NCBI RefSeq assembly: GCF_013816785.1
Contig: NZ_JACDDV010000004.1
Coordinates: forward strand, 1 to 64,000
Direction: 5' to 3'
DNA from: Sphingomonas sp.
GTDB lineage: Bacteria; Pseudomonadota; Alphaproteobacteria; Sphingomonadales; Sphingomonadaceae
DNA: 64,000 bases
Shown here: positions 16,771 to 24,991 of the stretch, one piece after another
Layout: every line of letters starts with the position of its first letter
How positions within the stretch are numbered: position 1 is the first letter of the stretch
The notes under the pieces: model-generated
The model's input: only the letters and a program-made list of their open reading frames with translations
Database searches by the model: none
Told to the model about the DNA's origin: nothing
Program-made: the position numbers and the translations under genes

Positions 16771-17280
16771 ATGGCCCAAACCGATATGGACGCAGTCGCA
16801 TTGCTGAAAGCCGACCACCGCGAGGTCGAGCAAATGTTCGAGAAATTTGAAAAGGCGAGCGGCGACGGCGCGAAGGAAAAGATCGCCCTCGGCATCTGCA
16901 AGGCACTCACCGTTCATGCCCAGATCGAAGAGGAAATCTTTTACCCGGCTTGCGAGGGCAAGGTCGAAGAGGCGGACCTGAAGGAAGCCTATGTCGAGCA
17001 TGACGGCGCCAAGGTGCTGATCGCCGAAATCGAAAAGGGCGGCCCCGATGACGAATATTACGACGCCAAGGTCAAGGTGCTAAGCGAACAGATCGAGCAT
17101 CACGTCAAGGAAGAAGAAGCACGGCTTGAGGGCATTTTCGCCCAAGCGAAAAAGGCCGGCGTCGATATGGACGCGCTCGGCGACCAGCTCTCAGCACGCA
17201 AGACGGAGCTGATGGGTGAGATTGATGCGAGCGGCCTGCCGACGCCAGAACTGACCACCCTGGAAACGACGCGGATCTGA
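16771..17280 (+). CDS. Hemerythrin HHE-domain protein
   Basis: ATG 16771 has AAAGGAGAGG upstream and gives 169 residues. A four-helix HHE-cation-binding pattern is visible: H16 (KADHREVE), H49 and E53 (VHAQIEEE), H77 (VEHDGA), and H110-H111 with E115 (EHHVKEEE). Such proteins bind a di-iron centre and are linked to oxygen, NO or oxidative stress handling. The C-terminal 40 residues are unstructured and end in Thr-rich sequence. A strong terminator follows. Confidence 0.85.
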   Translation: MAQTDMDAVALLKADHREVEQMFEKFEKASGDGAKEKIALGICKALTVHAQIEEEIFYPACEGKVEEADLKEAYVEHDGAKVLIAEIEKGGPDDEYYDAKVKVLSEQIEHHVKEEEARLEGIFAQAKKAGVDMDALGDQLSARKTELMGEIDASGLPTPELTTLETTRI

Positions 17281-17303
17281 AGCGAAAGCGTTTGAACGAC
17301 GAT

Positions 17304-17334
17304 GCGCTCGCCCTTTGCGGGGCGGGCGCTTTCG
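17304..17334 (+). terminator. Terminator after the hemerythrin gene
   Basis: GCGCTCGCCC (17304-17313) pairs with GGGCGGGCGC (17320-17329) with one wobble and a 6-base loop, followed by TTTCG. An outer repeat CGAAAGCG/CGCTTTCG (17283-17290 and 17327-17334) could extend the structure. Confidence 0.65.
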
Positions 17335-17336
17335 TG

Positions 17337-17846
17337 TCAGCCGGCCGCCAACTCGGCCAGCCTGGTGACGGTGTTGAGGTTGCGCGCGGTGCCGGCTTTT
17401 CCGGCGGGAATGATGAGGCGGCTGGTACCCTGGCCGCTGGGGTAGTGGACGTAGATTTCGCGGGCGCCGAGCGCGATCCGCTCGTCGATGAAGTGCCGGT
17501 GATCGGTAAGCGCCGATTTCGGCGGCTGGCCATCCAGAAAGATGGCGACGACGCGGTTGCCCGGTTGATCCGCAAACGGATTTTTGGCGGCGACGCGCGC
17601 CATTTCGGCGGCGGTTCGGACGAGGACGCCGAGCGGCTTGCCGGCATAGTCCGCCAGACGCTTTTCGACGCGTGCTTTGACCGCGGCCTCGGTCAAGTCG
17701 GTGTCAAACAATAAATTGCCGCTGGCGATGTAGGTTCGAGCGTTGGCGAAGCCAAGCTCCTCGGCCATCGCCTTCAATTCGGACATCGACAACTTGCCAG
17801 TGCCGCCGACATTGATCGCCCGCAGAAGGGCAATGGTCGCGGTCAT
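17337..17846 (-). CDS. DUF1697 family protein
   Basis: The 169-residue product starts MTATIALLRAINVGGTGKLSM, the typical opening of DUF1697 proteins (LLRGINVGG). Other family features include TYIASGNLLF in the first third and GTSRLIIPAGKAGTARNLNT near the C-terminus. The family is widespread and uncharacterised. It is a single reverse-strand gene that converges on the hemerythrin terminator. Confidence 0.85.
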   Translation of the reverse strand: MTATIALLRAINVGGTGKLSMSELKAMAEELGFANARTYIASGNLLFDTDLTEAAVKARVEKRLADYAGKPLGVLVRTAAEMARVAAKNPFADQPGNRVVAIFLDGQPPKSALTDHRHFIDERIALGAREIYVHYPSGQGTSRLIIPAGKAGTARNLNTVTRLAELAAG

Positions 17847-18046
17847 GTGCGGCAGGACCGGCGTGCGCGGAAAGTCACAAAAGTTGTACTAACTCCGCGT
17901 AGAAGATCACCGAAAGCAAGGAGACGCCGGAACTGGTAAATTGCGCTGCTCATCGGCACATTCATGTGCAGATCAACTTCATGTAGGATAGTTTTTTTTC
18001 GAGAGGCACGAGGGCGCGCGCGAGAATAGTAGCAGCGATCACAGCG

Positions 18047-18634
18047 ATGGTCGGCTGGGCCGGGCTGGTGCTGCAATATGTCGTGTTCGCGCGTGCGGTG
18101 GGCGTCGGGCTGGCGACTTGGCGGTTCGTCGGCTTCTTCACGATATTGTTGAACATCGCCGTGGCGGCGATAGCCACCGCGACCGCACTGGGTGGGAAAG
18201 GTCGGCTGACGAGCCCAAGGGCGCGGCTGATGGGCCTGACCGCGATCGTCACGGTCGGCTTCGTCTATTCGCTGTTGCTTCGCTCTTTGTGGAGCCCGAC
18301 CGGCTGGCAGAAGGTCGCCGATGCCGCCCTGCACGATGTGACGCCCATCTTGTTCGCGATGCTTTGGGCGATGATGCCGCACGGCGCGCTTCGATGGCGC
18401 GATCTCAAATGGGCCCTGCTCCCGCCAGCGCTTTACCTTGCCTATGCGCTCGGGCGCGGGGCGATCGACGGCTAGTACCCCTATTTTTTCCTCGACCCGA
18501 CGGCGCAAACGTTGGTGGAATTGGCGGGAAGCATCCTGGGGGTGCTGGTAGTGTTCGGGATCGTCGCGGGCGGTGCGATTTCGGTGGATAGGCGGATGGG
18601 GCGGCGATCGACAGAGGTTGCGCGATGTGGTTAA
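18047..18634 (+). pseudogene. Pr6Pr-family membrane protein, interrupted by an in-frame TAG
   Basis: From ATG 18047 the frame encodes membrane helices typical of the Pr6Pr family up to GRGAIDG, then meets TAG at 18473-18475. Reading through in the same frame continues with the family's conserved YPYFFLDP and a last helix, to TAA at 18632-18634. The stop sits just before YPY, so TGG-to-TAG is a likely change. Family-like residues (ARIVAAITA) also continue upstream of the ATG without a normal start codon, hinting at a second lesion. The truncated product would lack its last helix. Confidence 0.7.
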
Positions 18635-18647
18635 CGGTGATTTAACC
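18629..18647. promoter_or_regulatory. CtrA-like palindromic box
   Basis: GGTTAA-CGGTGAT-TTAACC is a perfect inverted repeat and contains TTAA-N7-TTAA, the consensus bound by the alphaproteobacterial regulator CtrA. It lies 108-126 bases upstream of the lipoprotein start at 18755. CtrA binding is inferred from the match only. Confidence 0.45.
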
Positions 18648-18754
18648 GCTGATCGGACGATCTTGTCACCCATGCACGCGTTTTCGTGACACGAATGTCC
18701 CGCCGCCAAATCCGCCAATCGCGGCGGGACCGTGGCGTTACAGGGGCCATTCCC

Positions 18755-19576
18755 ATGGACAATGTAAAGAGCAAGATGCTCGTGGCTGCGCTGCTAGTTT
18801 CGGCTGCCGCCTGCAATAAGCAACCGGACGCACCCTCGGCGCCCGCAGCCGAAGCAGGTATCAGCGGAACCTGGAAAGCCGACCTCGGCTCGGTTCAAAT
18901 CGACCAGAAACCCGATGCCTATCTGGTCAAGGACGGCCAATATTCTTGCGAATCCTGCACCCCGAAAGTGGCCGTCGCGGCGGATGGTGCTTTCCATCCC
19001 GTGAGCGGATCGCCCTATTATGACAGCACGGCGGTCAAGGTGGTCGACGATCACACCATCACCCGCACCAACAAGATGGCTGATAAGGTCATCGGCGAAA
19101 CTACCTTGGCCGTGGCGGCCGACGGTCAGATGTTCACCGGCACCTTCAAGGACACGTCCACGCCCGACGCGCCGCCGGTGACCGGCAAATATACCGAAGC
19201 CCGGGTCGCGCCGGCACCGGCCGGTGCGCACGCGATTTCGGGATCATGGAAACCGGCGAAATATGAGAATGTGTCGGACGAGGGCCTGATCGTGACCTTC
19301 AACCAGCAGGGCGATACGTTCAGCATGAGCAGCCCGGCCGGCCAAAGCTACACCGCCAAGCTCGACGGCACCGATGCCCCGATCAAGGGGGACACGACCG
19401 GGGCAGTCGCGTCGGTCGAACGAGTCTCGGCCAATGTCTATCGCGAGACCGACAAGCGCGACGGCAAGGTGATCGGGGTCGCGACCATGACCGTCGGCGC
19501 CGACGGCAAGCTGAACGTCGTCTTCGACAACAAGGAGCGCGGATCGACGACCAAATATACCGCGATCAAACAGTAA
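18755..19576 (+). CDS. Outer-membrane-type lipoprotein with two repeated beta domains
   Basis: ATG 18755 gives 273 residues with a lipoprotein signal and lipobox VSAAAC, so the mature N-terminus is the Cys at about residue 20. Two similar halves each start with a GTWKAD/GSWKPA segment and contain VIGETTLAVAADGQ or VIGVATMTVGADGK, suggesting an internal duplication of a beta-barrel-like lipocalin-type domain. The second residue after Cys is Lys, so no Asp+2 retention signal is present. The function is unknown. A CtrA-like box lies upstream and a terminator downstream. Confidence 0.75.
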   Translation: MDNVKSKMLVAALLVSAAACNKQPDAPSAPAAEAGISGTWKADLGSVQIDQKPDAYLVKDGQYSCESCTPKVAVAADGAFHPVSGSPYYDSTAVKVVDDHTITRTNKMADKVIGETTLAVAADGQMFTGTFKDTSTPDAPPVTGKYTEARVAPAPAGAHAISGSWKPAKYENVSDEGLIVTFNQQGDTFSMSSPAGQSYTAKLDGTDAPIKGDTTGAVASVERVSANVYRETDKRDGKVIGVATMTVGADGKLNVVFDNKERGSTTKYTAIKQ

Positions 19577-19584
19577 GCGGGTGG

Positions 19585-19620
19585 TGCCGGCCTGCCTTTG
19601 AGCGGGCCGGCAGCCCTTTT
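19585..19620 (+). terminator. Terminator after the lipoprotein gene
   Basis: TGCCGGCC (19585-19592) pairs with GGCCGGCA (19605-19612), followed by GCCCTTTT. This is an 8-bp stem with a T tract. Confidence 0.7.
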
Positions 19621-19878
19621 CGCGAAAACGGCACGGTGGGCACCTCCGGCGGGGCCATCACGAACCTATCCTAAATAGCCTGTCATTCGACACCTTCGCC
19701 GGACGCCATAGGTCCACTGTGATTAAACTGCACAATAGCTCTGCGGTCAGGCGGCCGCGCGAGGCTGACGCGCATTTGAATTGCTACTTTCATCTCCCAC
19801 ACACTGACTCGTGATGCGCAGGCGGGAAAAATCTGGTATTGTTACCCCGCCGAATCGATCTAACCGTTGGAGTCGAAC

Positions 19879-21222
19879 ATGCGACACATCGGAGGCCGAA
19901 CGGCAACCCAGTACCGCTTCATCTCGCAATTCCCCGGTGCAGCGAGGATGGCATGCCTGTGCAGCGCCTCGCTTGTCGTGCTTGCGACGTCCATACCGGC
20001 AAGCGCAGACGTAGTCTGGGCAACAAAGGACTGCACCGGTGGCACATGTATGGTCACCACGGGCGGCAATCCAACTCCTGCTTTAGCTGCCGGCAGGTTT
20101 CGGGTGATTGGTCCGGGAATTCAATGGCAGGCCCTGTACCAGGGCACACCCCAGAGATTCTGGGTCGCCCAAGGCGGAATGAACATGGCAGACGTTCAGC
20201 TGACCGCGTTCAACGGCGAACTCGGAGGCAATTTCAACCTTCCACTCGGCCTTTGGTACATCAGTGCGCGTACGGCCAATATGGGCCCGGGCAGTTACAC
20301 CGTATCCGGCCCAAACGTGAAAGGGGACCCGCACATCACAACGATGAACGGAAGGCACTATGATTTTCAGGGTGCCGGTGAGTTCGTCCTGTTAAAGAAC
20401 GACGACTCTGGTTTCGAGGTTCAATCGAGGATGACACCGGTATCGACGGTCGGGCCTTTGCCCCCGGATCCCCATACGGGCATTTCCGCTTGTCCAAGCA
20501 TCAACACGGCCGCCGCCGTTAAAAGCCCAGGGCATCGATTTTCATATCAGCCGGCGAGCGTCGGCAATGCCAGATCGCCGCAGATGCAGTTGCGCATCGA
20601 CGGCAAACGCGCCTCGGTCCGTCCCCAGGGCATGACTCTCAACGACGGCACGAGAATCAACCTGAGCCGGGTGAGCGGAGAACTTCGCATCACGCTTCGC
20701 GATGGATGGGGAGTGCGCATCATCCCGACCTGGTGGAGCGCAACCGGCCTCTGGTATCTGGATTTTGATTTCACGCCGGCGACCAGCGCCATGGGTATTG
20801 CAGGCCCTATCGCAAAGGATTCCTGGCTGCCCGCCCTTTCCGACGGGAGCAGTGTCGGGCCGATCCCCGGCGGGCTCCCGCAACGGCATAAGATCCTCTA
20901 CGAAAAGTTTGCGGATTCCTGGAGGGTCAGCGGCGCGACCTCGCTGTTCCACTACCAAGCGGGAACGTCAGGCGTCAATTTCACCAACGCTGAGTGGCCC
21001 AGGCAAGGCGGCAACTGTCGCCTGCCAAATACCAATCCGCTAGCCCAGATGAGTGAAGCGCGGGCGACGAAAATTTGTGGAGGCGTGCACGTCCCCCAAT
21101 TCAGGAAAGCATGTATCGCTGACGTCATGGCGACCGGCGACAAGGTCTTTGCAGCCGGATACGTCAAACTCCAGGGGCCGATCCGAATGAAGACGCAAAT
21201 AAGAGATGCTAGAAAATATTAA
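19879..21222 (+). CDS. Secreted protein with von Willebrand factor type D domain
   Basis: ATG 19879 has GGAG 8 bases upstream; a TTG at 19867 is the alternative. The 447-residue product has a signal peptide ending near IPASA. A sandwich-like N-terminal part is followed by the VWD hallmark GDPHITTMNGRHYDFQGAGE (about residues 152-171). The C-terminal half has Trp-rich segments (WWSATGLWYLDF) and several cysteines. VWD domains occur in extracellular adhesion and matrix proteins. Codon use is visibly less GC-rich than in neighbouring housekeeping genes. Function and partner are unknown. Confidence 0.8.
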   Translation: MRHIGGRTATQYRFISQFPGAARMACLCSASLVVLATSIPASADVVWATKDCTGGTCMVTTGGNPTPALAAGRFRVIGPGIQWQALYQGTPQRFWVAQGGMNMADVQLTAFNGELGGNFNLPLGLWYISARTANMGPGSYTVSGPNVKGDPHITTMNGRHYDFQGAGEFVLLKNDDSGFEVQSRMTPVSTVGPLPPDPHTGISACPSINTAAAVKSPGHRFSYQPASVGNARSPQMQLRIDGKRASVRPQGMTLNDGTRINLSRVSGELRITLRDGWGVRIIPTWWSATGLWYLDFDFTPATSAMGIAGPIAKDSWLPALSDGSSVGPIPGGLPQRHKILYEKFADSWRVSGATSLFHYQAGTSGVNFTNAEWPRQGGNCRLPNTNPLAQMSEARATKICGGVHVPQFRKACIADVMATGDKVFAAGYVKLQGPIRMKTQIRDARKY

Positions 21223-21245
21223 TCCAAGCTGGACCTGTGTGCACC

Positions 21246-21289
21246 GGGCGGCCCCCAATGCTTGTCCCATTGGCGGTCACCCGGAAAGG
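21246..21289 (+). other. Nested inverted repeat downstream of the VWD gene
   Basis: CCAATG and CATTGG form a short stem inside an outer CCGGG/CCCGG repeat. The structure lies between the VWD gene and the uvrD 3' end. It lacks a T tract, so a terminator role is uncertain. Confidence 0.3.
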
Positions 21290-21319
21290 CCAGCTTCGTG
21301 CCTTTGGAGAGTTCGATAC

Positions 21320-23728
21320 TCAAGATGGGCTGACGAAGCTGTCGAGCACCCGCTTCCGCCCCGCTTTTTCGAACTCGATTTCAAGTTTGTTGCCTTCGAT
21401 CGCGGCGATTACGCCGTAGCCGAATTTGCCGTGGAACACGCGTTGGCCCAGGGTGAGGTCGTCGCGGCCTTTGTTGCCGAGGCTGACAGCAGAGGTGCGG
21501 GCTTCGATGGGGCCCCTCGACGTGCGCGTCTCGACTTCGCTCGACGCCGCTAAGGATGAGCGGAATTTCAGAACACCTCGCTGAAACCCCGGTCCGCGGC
21601 TGGCGCTGCGCATGGCCTGGGCAGGACCGAGATGCGCGAACGGGTCGGCGTGTTCGCTCCATTGGGCTCGCCATAGGGATTCGCCGCCGGACATGGTGGT
21701 TTCGCTGTCGATGTGAGCGTCGGGCAATTCGGCGACGAAGCGGCTGGGGATGCTGCTGGTCCATTGGCCGTAGATGCGGCGGTTGGCGGCATGGAGGATG
21801 GTCGCCCGGGTGCGGGCGCGGGTGATCGCGACGTAGGCCAGGCGGCGCTCCTCCTCGAGGCTAGCGAGGCCGCCTTCGTCGAGCGCCCGCTGCGACGGGA
21901 ATACGCCTTCTTCCCAGCCGGCGAGGAAGACCAGCGGAAATTCGAGCCCCTTGGCGGCGTGGATGGTCATGATGGTGACCTTAGGCTCCCCGCGCGCCGC
22001 GTCATTGTCCATCACCAGGCTGACATGCTCAAGGAAGGCGCCGAGCGTTTCATACTCCTCCATCGCACGGGTCAGCTCGGCGAGGTTTTCGAGGCGGCCG
22101 GCGGCTTCGGCGCTGCGCTCCGCCTGGAGGACAGCGGTGTAGCCCGATTCGTCGAGCAGCAGGCGGGCGAGCTCGGGGTGGGAAAGGGTTGCCGCCATCG
22201 ACCGCCAGCGGGCGATGTCGCCGACGAAACGGCCTAGGCTGCGCCGCGCCTGGGGCGTCAATTCGTCGCTGTCGAGCATCTGCGCGGCGGCGAGCAGCAG
22301 CGGCTGCTGCGTGGCGCGGGCGAACTGGTGGATGCCGGCAACCGCCTTGTCGCCGAGGCCGCGTTTGGGGACGTTGACGATGCGGTCGAAGGCGAGGTCG
22401 TCGGCCGGCTGAGCGACGAGGCGGAGGTAGGCGAGCGCATCTCGGATTTCCGCGCGTTCATAGAAGCGGAAGCCGCCGACGATCTGATAGGCGAGACCGA
22501 TGGCGATGAACCGCTCCTCGAACTCGCGCGTCTGGAATTGGGCGCGGACCAGGATGGCGGTGTCGTCGAGGGTGCCCCCCTCTTGACCGTTAGCGCGGCG
22601 GACATGCGCCTCGATCTCCTCGCCGACGCGGCGCGCTTCCTCGGGCCCGTCCCACACGCCGATGACCTTGACCCGGTCGCCGTCGTTGCGCTCCGTCCAC
22701 AGCGTCTTGCCGAGGCGGCCGGCGTTGTGGGCGATGAGCCCGGTGGCGGCGCCGAGGATGTGCGGGGTCGAGCGGTAGTTCTGCTCGAGCCGGATGATCG
22801 CAGCGCCGGGGAAATCGACCTCGAAGCGCAGGATGTTGGCGACCTCGGCCCCGCGCCAGGAGTAGATCGACTGGTCGTCGTCGCCGACGCAGCAGATGTT
22901 GCGGCGCGGCTCGGCCAGGAGCCGCAGCCACTCGTACTGGCTGGCGTTGGTGTCCTGATATTCGTCGACGAGGATGTAGCGGAAGCGGTCGCGGTAGCTT
23001 TCCAGCACGTCGGCATGGGCCTTGAAGATCGTCAGCATGTGCAGCAGCAGGTCGCCGAAGTCGCACGCGTTGAGGGTTATGAGGCGCTGTTGGTAGGCCG
23101 CATAGAGCTCCTGCCCGCGGCCGTTGGCGAAGGCCTCGCTCTCGCCAGCGTCGATGTGGGCGGGGCTCCAGCCGCGGTTTTTCCACCGGTCGATGACGCT
23201 GGCAAACTGGCGCGCGGGCCAGCGTTTCTCATCGAGGTTGGACGCAACGATCAATTGCTTGAGCAGACGCAGCTGGTCGTCGGTGTCGAGGATGGTGAAA
23301 TTGGACTGCAAGCCGACTAGCTCGGCGTGGGCGCGGAGCATGCGCGCGGCGACGCTGTGAAAGGTGCCGAGCCACGGCATCGATTCGATCGCTCCGCCGG
23401 AGATGCGCGCGATGCGCTCCTTCATCTCGCGCGCGGCCTTGTTGGTGAAGGTGACGGCGAGGATCTGGCTCGGCCACGCCTTGCGCGTCGCAATGAGGTG
23501 GGCCAACCGGGCCGTCAGTGCCGCGGTTTTCCCGGTGCCCGCGCCGGCAAGCATCAGCACCGGCCCTTCGGTCGTCAGCACGGCTTCGCGCTGGGGCGGG
23601 TTCAGCCCCTGGAGGTACGCAGGTTCGGGGGCGAGGGCAGGGAGTTTAGGCACTTGGCCGAGGTAGGGAAGGGACGCGTTCCAGGCAACCGGAGGAAGTA
23701 GGCCGAACGGATGTTGCGCGGCGGACAA
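21320..23728 (-). CDS. uvrD: UvrD/PcrA-family ATP-dependent DNA helicase
   Basis: The 802-residue superfamily-1A helicase unwinds DNA in nucleotide excision and mismatch repair. The Q motif (GLNPPQREAV, 41-50) and Walker A (GAGTGKT, 62-68) are present. So are motif II (DEYQDTN), motif III (GDDDQSIYSWRGA), motif IV (QNYRST) and late motifs (TIHAAKGLEF, VAITRAR). The C-terminus ends in a PcrA-like tudor segment (LTLGQRVFHGKFGYGVI). A leading 40-residue Pro-rich stretch precedes the domain. It is a single gene. Confidence 0.94.
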   Translation of the reverse strand: MSAAQHPFGLLPPVAWNASLPYLGQVPKLPALAPEPAYLQGLNPPQREAVLTTEGPVLMLAGAGTGKTAALTARLAHLIATRKAWPSQILAVTFTNKAAREMKERIARISGGAIESMPWLGTFHSVAARMLRAHAELVGLQSNFTILDTDDQLRLLKQLIVASNLDEKRWPARQFASVIDRWKNRGWSPAHIDAGESEAFANGRGQELYAAYQQRLITLNACDFGDLLLHMLTIFKAHADVLESYRDRFRYILVDEYQDTNASQYEWLRLLAEPRRNICCVGDDDQSIYSWRGAEVANILRFEVDFPGAAIIRLEQNYRSTPHILGAATGLIAHNAGRLGKTLWTERNDGDRVKVIGVWDGPEEARRVGEEIEAHVRRANGQEGGTLDDTAILVRAQFQTREFEERFIAIGLAYQIVGGFRFYERAEIRDALAYLRLVAQPADDLAFDRIVNVPKRGLGDKAVAGIHQFARATQQPLLLAAAQMLDSDELTPQARRSLGRFVGDIARWRSMAATLSHPELARLLLDESGYTAVLQAERSAEAAGRLENLAELTRAMEEYETLGAFLEHVSLVMDNDAARGEPKVTIMTIHAAKGLEFPLVFLAGWEEGVFPSQRALDEGGLASLEEERRLAYVAITRARTRATILHAANRRIYGQWTSSIPSRFVAELPDAHIDSETTMSGGESLWRAQWSEHADPFAHLGPAQAMRSASRGPGFQRGVLKFRSSLAASSEVETRTSRGPIEARTSAVSLGNKGRDDLTLGQRVFHGKFGYGVIAAIEGNKLEIEFEKAGRKRVLDSFVSPS

Positions 23729-23748
23729 TGCGATGCGAAACGACCAAA

Positions 23749-24070
23749 ATGCGTGTCCTGCTGATCGCCTCGCTGCTCGTCCTCGCCGGATGCTCTATTA
23801 AGGCCGCGTCTGCGGCCGCAGATATGGCGAACAGCTAGAGGCTGAGCGCTCCGCGCTGCCCAAGGAGCCGCCGCTTCCTTCCAAGCGATGAAGATCGACG
23901 TCGCGGTTCAGCGCGTTCAAGCGTGCGGCTTCAGGAAGATGCGCGGAAGTCGTAATAAAAATGGTGGTACCGATGTTGCCGTCGATGACATCGCCGTAAC
24001 GCCGGAGCAAATCGCTTGCGCTGCAAAAGTGGAGATGAACGATCTGCTTTTCTGGGGCAGCTTTAATTGA
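23749..24070 (+). pseudogene. Probable decayed lipoprotein gene (frameshifted)
   Basis: ATG 23749 encodes a clean lipoprotein signal MRVLLIASLLVLAGC and stops at 23836-23838 after 29 residues. A second frame then reads GEQLEAERSALPKEPPLPSK. A third frame from about 23888 reads on with MKIDVAVQRVQACGF and VTPEQIACAAKVE, to TGA near 24070. The pieces abut in order and look like one small secreted protein broken by two frame changes. Alternatively the first ORF is a genuine 29-residue lipopeptide. This is judged by eye, with no homologue in hand. Confidence 0.35.
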
Positions 24071-24104
24071 TGGGCTTTGGCTCGCCCCCCTGATGTTTCC
24101 GGTC

Positions 24105-24833
24105 CTACTTGGCAAGCGTTCCGTCGGACCATTTCCGGACTCCCATATAAAAGACGGTGTCCGACCCTTTGTACCCCGGTAATGCCATCCCGATCGGCGA
24201 TCCGGGAAGACCCGCTGCCCACGCCGAAGCCGGCACGTCCAGGTACACCATGACGTGCGGTCCGGCCGGCCCGATGTCGTCGGCAAGGTAGCCCTGTTTG
24301 GACATCATGATTGCGAACGCTCCGGGTTCCGGGGCAGGCACCCGGAGCGCTTTCGCGTTAGCGAGAATTACCGGTAGCGAACGTTTGGCGAGCACCCATT
24401 TCGTGCGTTCGAGATAGACCGGCAAAACGCTTCGGGAAGCGGCGGAGTTCAAACAGATCGGTACGCGGATTTTCGAATTCCAGAAATCGGGTTTGTCGAG
24501 AGCGTCGTTCCATGATCGCTGCACCATGCACGTCCAACCATTCTTGCCTGCAACGGCGCGATGGTGGCCGCGGGCGTCGAACACCAGAATCTCGGCATCG
24601 TCGGAGATGGACGGCGGAGCGGCTGAGCGCGCCAAGGCGATCTCGGCGGCTTCGCTCGGCGGCAAATAGGCGGCGAGAGGCGCCATCGTTTTGTAGGGAT
24701 TAGGGGATACCGGGCGTGCAGGCGGTGAGTGGTCTTGCTTCTGTGCCAGCGCCGGCGCCGCGGCGAGGATGACCAGTGCGGCGGCGCACCCGCTGCGATA
24801 TCGTGCGCGGCGATGATGGATAGCGGGTTTCAT
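24105..24833 (-). CDS. Secreted hypothetical protein
   Basis: ATG 24833 with GGGGAGAG just upstream gives 242 residues. A signal peptide with Arg-rich head and Ala-rich core (CAAALVILAAAPALA) is followed by a mature protein. Conserved-looking segments include EILVFDARGHHRAV, GWTCMVQRSW and SDTVFYMGVRKWSDG. I recognise no domain. The two cysteines (in TCMVQ and ICLNS) might form a disulphide. Longer upstream readings are arginine/threonine-rich shadow sequence and were not used. Confidence 0.6.
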   Translation of the reverse strand: MKPAIHHRRARYRSGCAAALVILAAAPALAQKQDHSPPARPVSPNPYKTMAPLAAYLPPSEAAEIALARSAAPPSISDDAEILVFDARGHHRAVAGKNGWTCMVQRSWNDALDKPDFWNSKIRVPICLNSAASRSVLPVYLERTKWVLAKRSLPVILANAKALRVPAPEPGAFAIMMSKQGYLADDIGPAGPHVMVYLDVPASAWAAGLPGSPIGMALPGYKGSDTVFYMGVRKWSDGTLAK

Positions 24834-24943
24834 TTCTCTCCCCTGGAACCGCGAACTTCGATCGAAGGATTGCATAGGAACGGTGCGGGCGGTCGTCAAA
24901 GTGCGAGTGACGCCGCGCAGGTCACGGACGCGGTCCTGTGCGG

Positions 24944-24978
24944 CCGGCCAATGCCCGTGCATCCGGCCAATGCCCGTG
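24944..24978. repeat. 16-bp direct repeat, two copies
   Basis: CCGGCCAATGCCCGTG occurs at 24944-24959 and again at 24963-24978, separated by CAT (period 19). It lies just upstream of the PhzF-family gene start. It could be a slippage duplication or a paired operator. Confidence 0.5.
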
Positions 24979-24991
24979 TTAGCGGCGCGCA

